A stretch of 64,000 bases of DNA. It comes from Takakia lepidozioides. Lineage: Eukaryota; Streptophyta; Takakiopsida; Takakiales; Takakiaceae. The stretch is taken from NCBI GenBank assembly GCA_030704615.1, contig CM060733.1:66090001-66154000 (forward strand), read 5' to 3'. The notes under the pieces were generated by a model, which was not told the origin of the DNA, did no database searches, and saw only the letters and a list, made by a program, of their open reading frames with translations. Each line of letters opens with the position of its first letter. The first letter of the stretch is position 1. A program made the translations under genes and the position numbers. Positions 57,846 to 64,000 of the stretch are shown piece by piece.

Positions 57846-59199
57846 GCATCAGCTTGTTTGTTAGCTTCCCTAGTGAGAGTGGCAAGGAGATTGCGAACGG
57901 ATCTGGGTGTAGGTGGATCTAGAACAGGGTGTATGAACCAAAATGGGTGAGTGTGGGCAATGTGAATAGGGTCATTAGAGGGGATCACAGGAGGTTGGGC
58001 AGTGCCAGCTTGAGATACATTCATCCATATACCATTCGTCGAACATCCTTTCATCCCCCATTCATCCATCGTTCATCCATAACGATGAATGACGTATGCA
58101 TGATATACTTGACACAACCCGCAGTAATAGGTCCTCTAGGCCGAATAGGTGTCCGCGGTTATAGGTAAGCACATGCAGATCCGTGAGCAGAATTCTGTTC
58201 ACGGAATTTTCTGCTCACGGAATCTGCTCACGGTTTAGCAATCCCCGGTTTAAAGCATCAAAGATGGATTGTAATCACCTAGTTCGGGGGGTCTTGTCTC
58301 AAGTACTTGGTCAGTATCTTGGGAATCTGGTATGCTTGTATGCTCCAACACTGCCTGAATTGCAGGGATCGTAGTGGGCAGTGGGTACTGGTATCCCAAA
58401 TTCTGCATCTCGTCAATCCACTCCGGGTTGGTCATGATGGACTTCTGTAAAAAAGGAATGTTAGTGTGTTCTCTTGGATACAAACCACATTACAGGGTAT
58501 GCTGGAAGTTCAGCACGATAGTCAATGGATAGTGTATGCAGAAACCACTAAGCATACTAGACAAGGAGAGAGGGAAGATACTTTTTGTCATGTCAAGACA
58601 AAGACAGGACCCCTAGGGTCGTTGTCATGAAAGAATAATCAGACATGTTAGCCACTTAACAGTGGCACCATCCATCAATCATCAAGCTTAGAAAATCCAA
58701 AATTACATCCATGCATAGTAATGTGTTCTGGCAGTATTATTCATAACCCAAGGACTATTCCACTGATGTTGATTGACCACCAGTCACGATCATGATACAC
58801 ATTCAGAGGTCTGGGTGGGATGGCGGGTTCTTGGCCATATTTTGGCCTTGATGTGTTGCAGGTCAAATGGTCATACAGATTTACTGTCCGCAAGCTGTAA
58901 TCCAAGCATACTTACTCAAACCCCATGGGTGTCATGGAGGGTTTTTTTCAGAAAGCAAAAAGAACAAAAAGAACACTTGGACATCACATATTTAAATACC
59001 TTGCCCTGCCAGTATTTGTTTAGACTGGTCTGCAGCACAGCTTGCCCCCACAGGGGAGGTGGATATGTCTGGTAAGTTTTCCAGAATACCCCTATACCTT
59101 TATTTCTTGCTACAGCTGAAAATCAAAGTTCATGACCCAACAAGGTAAAGATAAAGGACTGCATACACATCATGTGACAATATATAATACTGTCAGTAC
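57846..59199. other. No gene seen
   Basis: ATTCATCC words cluster at 58,018-58,085, and AGAATTCTGTTCACGGAATTT with nearby CTCACGG repeats at 58,190-58,230. Nothing coding is supported. Confidence 0.4.
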
Positions 59200-59572
59200 A
59201 CCCTATTCACATCATTCCACATTTGATCATGTCATTACACCATGTCCAGGGGGTATTTCCACTTGACCACCTTGGCTGCCTCAAAAACCAGTTACCAGTT
59301 ATATATTGCTACCATATTTCATTGTCAGCGGAATATCCATAGGCAGAATCTTCACCATACCCTGGCCTAAGCATCTAGCTAACAAAGCCATCCGGGTTGG
59401 AACATAACAGGGGCCAACATGGGTACCCGAATAGCTGCAACAAACAGTTCCTTGCAGCCTCTCAAATTGTTTCCAACTACCATAAGGTAAGCAAAGCAAA
59501 CTAAAGCTTGGAAAACAGATGTGTGTCTCTCACACAAACCATCATAAACTCGGCTGTCACAACAAAGCAGAG
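59200..59572. repeat. Left copy of a 375-bp direct repeat
   Basis: Matches 62,799-63,175 over its whole length, with a few substitutions and a 4-bp difference near CATATTCCGGG. The right end meets hairpin array C directly. The minus frame reads LCCDSRVYDGLCERHTSVFQ and VVGNNLRGCKELFVAAIRVP in both copies; no family recognised. Confidence 0.92.
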
Positions 59573-61255
59573 GTGAATTGAACATGAAAGACTGGCCCTG
59601 TGTGGCATTTTTTGACATCAGAAAACAACCAAAAAGGGGGGGCACAAACGGTGTACGTTGCCGCACACTATTTCGTGCTTTCAATTAGGGGTGTATTGAA
59701 CATGACACACTGGCCCTGTGTGGCATATTTTGACATCAAAAAACAAACAAAGAGGGGGGCACAAACAGTGTGCGTTGCCGCACACTCTTTCGTGCTTCCA
59801 ATTAGGGGTGTTTTCAACATGACAGACTGGCCCTGTGTGGTCCATTTTCAAATCAAAAAACAAGCAAACAGGGGGGGCACAAACAGTGCGCGTTGCCGCA
59901 CACTGTTTCGTGCTTCCGATTAGGGGTATTTTGAACATGACAGACTGGTCATGTGTAGCCCATTTTCAAATCAAAAAACAAGCAAAGAGGGGGGCACAAA
60001 CAGTGTGCGGCAACGCACACTGTTTCGTGCTTCCAATTAGGGGTGTTTTGAACATGACATACTGGCTATGTGTGGCCCATTTTCACATCATAAACAAACA
60101 AAGCAAGGGGGGCACAAACAGTGTGCGTTGCCGCACACTGTTTCGTGCTTCCATCTAGGTGTGAATTGAACATGACATACTGGCCCTGTGTGGCATTTTT
60201 TGACATCAGAAAACAACCAAAAAGGGGGGCACAAACAGTGTGCGGCAACGCACACTGTTTCGTGCTTTCAATTAGGGGTGTATTGAACATGACAGACTGG
60301 CCCTGTGTGGCACATTTTGACATCAAAAAATAAACAAAGAGGGGGGCACAAACAGTGTGCGTTGCCGTACACTGTTTTGTGCTTCCAATTAGGGGTGTTT
60401 TCAACAAGACAGACAGGCCCTGTGTGGCCCATTTTCAAATCAAAAAACAAGCAAAGAGGGGGGCACAAACAGTGTGCGTTGCCGCACACTGTTTCGTGCT
60501 TCCGATTAGGGGTGTTTTGAACATGACAGACTGGCCATGTGTGGCCCATTTTCAAATCAAAAAACAAGCAAAGAGGGGGGCACAAACAGTGTGCGGCAAC
60601 GCACACTATTTCGTGCTTCCAATTAGGGGTGTTTTGAACATGACATACTGGCCATGTGTGGCCCATTTTCACATCATAAACAAACAAAGCAAGGGGGCAC
60701 AAACAGTGTGCGTTGCCGCACACTGTTTCGTGCTTCCATCTAGGTGTGATTTGAACATGGTAGACTGGCCCTGTGTGGCACATTTTGACATCAAAAAACA
60801 AACAAAGAGGGGGGCACAAACATGCGTTGCCGCACACTGTTTCGTGCCTCCAATTAGGGGTGTTTTGAACATGCCAGACTGCCCATGTGTGGCCCATTTT
60901 CACATCAAAAAACAAGCAAAGAGGGGGGGCACAAACAGTGTGCGTTGCTGCACACTGTTTCGTGCTTCCATCTAGGTGTGATTTGAACATGACAGACTGG
61001 CCCTGTGTGGCATTTTTTGACATCAGAAAACAACCAAAAAGGGGGGCACAAACAGTGTGCGTTGCCGCACATTGTTTTGTGCTTTCAATTAGGGGTGTAT
61101 TGAACATTGGCCCTGTGTGGCACATTTTGACATCAAAAAACAAACAAAGAGGGGGGCAGAAACAGTGTGCGTTGCCGCACACTGTTTTGTGCTTCCAATT
61201 AAGGGTGTTTTGAACATGACAGACTAGCCCTGTGTGGCCCATTTTCAAATCAATT
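59573..61255 (+). repeat. Hairpin tandem array C (about 14 units)
   Basis: Hairpins begin at about 59,646; 59,763; 59,881; 59,999; 60,117; 60,235; 60,352; 60,471; 60,588; 60,706; 60,825 (left arm mostly lost); 60,945; 61,055; 61,169. Spacing is about 117 bp. The loop is GCAA instead of TTGC in the units at 59,999, 60,235 and 60,588. The run of variants at 60,160-60,790 is the same, unit by unit, as at 37,430-38,090 (for example AAAAAATAAACAAAGAGG and TCAACAAGACAGACAGGCCC). Arrays B and C therefore share a higher-order block. Confidence 0.92.
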
Positions 61256-62144
61256 GTTCATGGGTATTTGGATGGATCCGCAGTCTTTTACGTTTCTTCT
61301 AGGGATTCCAGAGGCAAAGAGCTCCTTGTGGATGAGTCAATCGTGGACTCTTGGGATCCCATTTGGAGACAGGTGAACGAATCCTTTGAACTTCTTCTCT
61401 CCAGGAAACCTTCGACCCAAGCATTCTCAGGGAAGATGTTTCACATATGGGATGACAACCACCGGTTGCTTGCATGGATGGCTGTCATTGGGAGGCTGCA
61501 CTCACATGAGGAAGAGTGGCATTACTGTGTTCGAACGATGGTGCTGGATTGTGACGGGAACATGATGGGTCTTCTAATGGCAATGAATGATGTGAACGGG
61601 TTGGTTTCTCATTCTACATGTTCCAGTTGTGGTTCCGTGGTTCCTTGGTTCCAGTCCTCTGTTGTCGGTTCTTGAATTTCATTCTGACTTTCACACGTCA
61701 TTCTGCAGAGGGACGGAGACATCACATGTCAAAACAAGTCTGGTTCACACACTGTACAGGATACAGATGATCGGCCAAATGCCCTTGACCAATTTCAAAA
61801 CCATCCTTTCAGCAGAGATGTACAAGAAGTGCGAAAGCTCCAAGACATCAGAAACATGGTACTCGTTGACCCGTGAGGCTTTCATGGAGTATATGTACGC
61901 GGTGAGATACATCTTTCATCATCTGGCCTTTCGATATTCCTACTTCCAGATCTTTGTTTCTGTTTGTTTCCATTGCCCTTGTGTTGATGCAATTGTCGTG
62001 CATTACTTTATGTACCTGCAGGCACAGAGACAGCCTCTTTATGCAATGCAACTATGTCTCCCAGCTTTTCTACCACATCACGAAGACCCCCCAAAAGAGT
62101 ATGCGGCACCGCACATTGCAACCACCGCACACAAAATAGACTGA
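61256..62144 (+). other. Unidentified gene or element fragment, probably two or three exons
   Basis: The first stretch (about 61,256-61,600) reads YLDGSAVFYVSSRDSRGKEL, then IWRQVNESFELLLSRK, FSGKMFHIWDDNHRLLAWM and MVLDCDGNMMGLLMAMNDVN. After an AG at 61,709 comes VHTLYRIQMIGQMPLTNF and ETWYSLTREAFMEYMYA, followed by a GTGAGA donor at about 61,901. A third block after an AG near 62,021 leads to a stop at about 62,144. The residue texture is clearly protein-like and the splice signals fit, but I know no family. It starts where hairpin array C ends and is followed by an isolated GCGGCACCGC hairpin. Confidence 0.45.
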
Positions 62145-62218
62145 AGGGCCCAGGGTGTGCACGCTGGTGTTACTACACACGGATAGAACAAATGAGTGTG
62201 CGGCACCGCACACTCATA
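62090..62218. repeat. Isolated GTGCGGCACCGCAC hairpins
   Basis: ATGCGGCACCGCACAT (about 62,101) and GAGTGTGCGGCACCGCACACTC (about 62,192-62,213) are perfect or near-perfect inverted repeats. They are of the same type as those at 36.5-36.9 kb but lie outside any 117-bp unit. Confidence 0.75.
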
Positions 62219-62783
62219 TGAGCCAGCACAAAACAGGTTGGATGGAGAAGAGTGTGTCTTTGCAAATCAAAGAAGCATAGTCCATTTCGCACCTGTGAAG
62301 GCATCGTTTCCAGGCTTCCTCTCCTTTCTCTTGCTGGTCAAGCTCATTTGTTCGACTGATGCCACCCTCCTTGTTGAACTCCCTGAAGAAACAAGATTGC
62401 CACACTGTGGCTCTCCATTTCCACATGTATGCTTGGAAGGAGACCTTCGGTGCTGTCATGGTGATGCCATAGTCAGCCAGCTGCGTATGTAGAACAGACT
62501 GGGCCATTTTCTCCAACTGCAAAACAATTCGAATGCAAGAATGAACCAGAAAACAATCAAAGCCACTGTAACATGGAATGAGAACGACAGAAATGCGAAA
62601 AGAAAGTGACACAGCAAAGGACATCATACCTGGCTCCAGTAAGTGGCCTTGTGAAGCCATGTGTCCAATCATATTGTCACTGACAGGAATGACACGCTGG
62701 GTCTTCTTCTCTTTCTCCGGCCTGGGGAACATGTGGATATCCCTAACAGTGGGATCGGAGTTCCATATCTGTAGCCACTTCAC
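62214..62783 (-). other. Unidentified ORF, 189 codons
   Basis: The minus frame reads SDPTVRDIHMFPRPEKEKK, VIPVSDNMIGHMASQGHLLE, then about 40 residues of less protein-like text, and then LEKMAQSVLHTQLADYGITM and AYMWKWRATVWQSCFFREF. A GTATGA donor and TTTTGCAG acceptor bound the middle part, but removing it would shift the frame, so an intron is uncertain. No family recognised. It lies between the 61.3-kb ORF and the right direct repeat, on the opposite strand. Confidence 0.4.
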
Positions 62784-62798
62784 ATTCTGTTCTGAAGT

Positions 62799-63175
62799 AC
62801 CCTATTCACATCATTCCACATTTGACCATGTCATTACACCATGTCCAGGGGGTATTTCCACTTGACCACCCTGGCTGCCTCAAAAAACCAGTTACCAGTT
62901 ATATATTGCTACCATATTTCATTGTCAGCCGAATATCCACATGCAGAATCTTCACCATACCCTGGCCTAAGCATCTAGCTAACAAAGCCATATTCCGGGT
63001 TGGAACATAACAGGGGCCAACATGGGTACCCGAATAGCTGCAACAAACAGTTCCTTGCAGCCTCTCAAATTGTTTCCAACTACCATAAGGTAAGCAAAGC
63101 AAACTAGGGCCTGGAAAACAGATGTGTGTCTCTCACACAAGCCATCATAAACCCGGCTGTCACAACAAAGCAGAG
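62799..63175. repeat. Right copy of the 375-bp direct repeat
   Basis: Counterpart of 59,200-59,572. At its right end the 15-bp phrase GCTGTCACAACAARG is repeated (63,157 and 63,176). The left copy has this phrase once, just before the array begins. The minus frame continues beyond the repeat (RLVVTALLCCDSRVYDG). Confidence 0.92.
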
Positions 63176-64000
63176 CTGTCACAACAAGCCTCTTCCTCTG
63201 GCTGGGCCGAAAATAGCCCATCGTAGAAAGCATTACACTTGTTCTTCAAAAATAAAGGAAGGAAAGAGGTAGGATCAAGAAAAACCATAGAGTAGTTTAG
63301 TTTTTCAACATTTTAAGATGAGTCGTTGGCAAGCGATTCCTTCCCCTGCTCTGCAATCCCACTTGGCATCCAGCAGCACCTAGACATCAGAATATTAAGT
63401 GGAAGCCCTCACCTGTGCCCGTCCCAAAAACAACCACAACGCATTGTGAGTTAGTGAGGATGCACGAGGTGAGTAGCAGGCTTTCACACTTGTTGTCGAG
63501 GTCAAATACACTTCAATCTAAGTGCAGAGAATGCCAAAGAAAGCAGGGAAGCAAGACAAACAGAAAAAGAACATTTTTTACTGTTTGGGGGAGAGTTGCC
63601 ATCTCTCCACAAGCCTAACCGTGCAGGGAGGTCTCCGCCAGCTTCACAACATTGCTACCTTAACCAAAGCAAAGTCTTGCCAAGCACAAGAAAAAAGAGC
63701 TTGGTCTCAAAAGGTAGGGTTTATAAAGGGAGGGAGAGAGACTTCCTTGTTCTACCAAGACGCCGCCATTCATCAAAGATCCAGAGGAGGGCTCCTAGGG
63801 AAACGTCATAAGCATGCAGGTGGTACCTCCACCATCATTGCCGCGGTTCCCTTGTGCAGCAAAAAAATAGACAAATGAGACAGTGAATCTTCCCTCATCT
63901 CTAAGCCACCGCCATCGCCTTAAAGAGCGCCACCTAGGCGGCGCCACAGGAGCCATAAATACTCAAGGATTGGCAGCTCAAGGTATATGCAGCACGAGCA
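63176..64000. other. No gene seen
   Basis: Short frames only. A plus frame at 63,522-63,878 is Lys/Gln-rich and has no domain. The right end contains GCCACCTAGGCGGC, a short palindromic word. Confidence 0.35.

Noticed and set aside
60268-61248. A 326-codon minus ORF that looks like a repeat protein
   Set aside because: It coincides exactly with hairpin array C and changes with unit boundaries; it is a repeat artefact.

Overview
The window comes from a large, repeat-rich plant nuclear genome. Three things point to this. There is a multi-exon gene of the plant SERINC (serine incorporator) family with canonical GT-AG introns. There are remnants of pentatricopeptide-repeat (PPR) genes of the land-plant type. 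Gypsy, LINE, MULE, hAT and SINE elements are dense. The expanded PPR relics suggest a seed-free vascular plant (fern or lycophyte) or a close relative, but this is inference; nothing in the window fixes the species.

Layout. 1-190: tail of a Ty3/gypsy integrase. 200-1,900: GT-rich DNA, a 36-bp minisatellite and duplicated blocks. 1.1-4.9 kb (-): one long, decayed, chimeric PPR reading frame that also carries an aldehyde oxidase/xanthine dehydrogenase-type fragment. 4.9-5.9 kb (-): unidentified ORFs, then a GC-rich foldback. 7.2-9.3 kb (+): exons of a WD40 protein resembling plant LIN-type E3 ligases. 11.2-13.6 kb (-): decayed MULE transposase. 15.5-23.6 kb (+): the best gene of the window, a 12-exon SERINC gene whose phases add up to 382 residues. 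Its 3.7-kb last intron is filled by three head-to-tail, 5'-truncated LINE copies joined at GA/CT microsatellites. 24-30 kb: PPR relic, two TIR elements, a SINE and low-complexity repeats. 30.3-34 kb (-) and 39.5-40.5 kb (+): MULE-like transposase/SWIM zinc-finger ORFs. 35.3-38.1 kb and 59.6-61.25 kb: arrays of an unusual ~117-bp repeat, each unit with a 12-bp-arm perfect hairpin. 38.1 kb and 43.2-44.9 kb: fragments of another gypsy family. 46.8-54.7 kb (-): a nearly complete gypsy element with an expanded region between RNase H and integrase. This segment is flanked by 260-bp inverted repeats. 55.7-59.2 kb: no gene seen. 61.3-62.8 kb: unidentified ORFs between 375-bp direct repeats.

How it works together. 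The likely functional host gene is SERINC; the WD40 locus may be a second, less certain. The rest is mostly mobile DNA in layers: LINE copies within a host intron, a SINE within a hAT-type MITE, and a gypsy fragment joined to a hairpin array. The most unusual structures are (1) the gypsy element with a second, degenerate RNase H-like domain and an ~800-residue spacer carrying a hydrophobic segment and a three-fold repeated motif, (2) the hairpin satellite with inverted loops, and (3) serial LINE insertion at microsatellite junctions.
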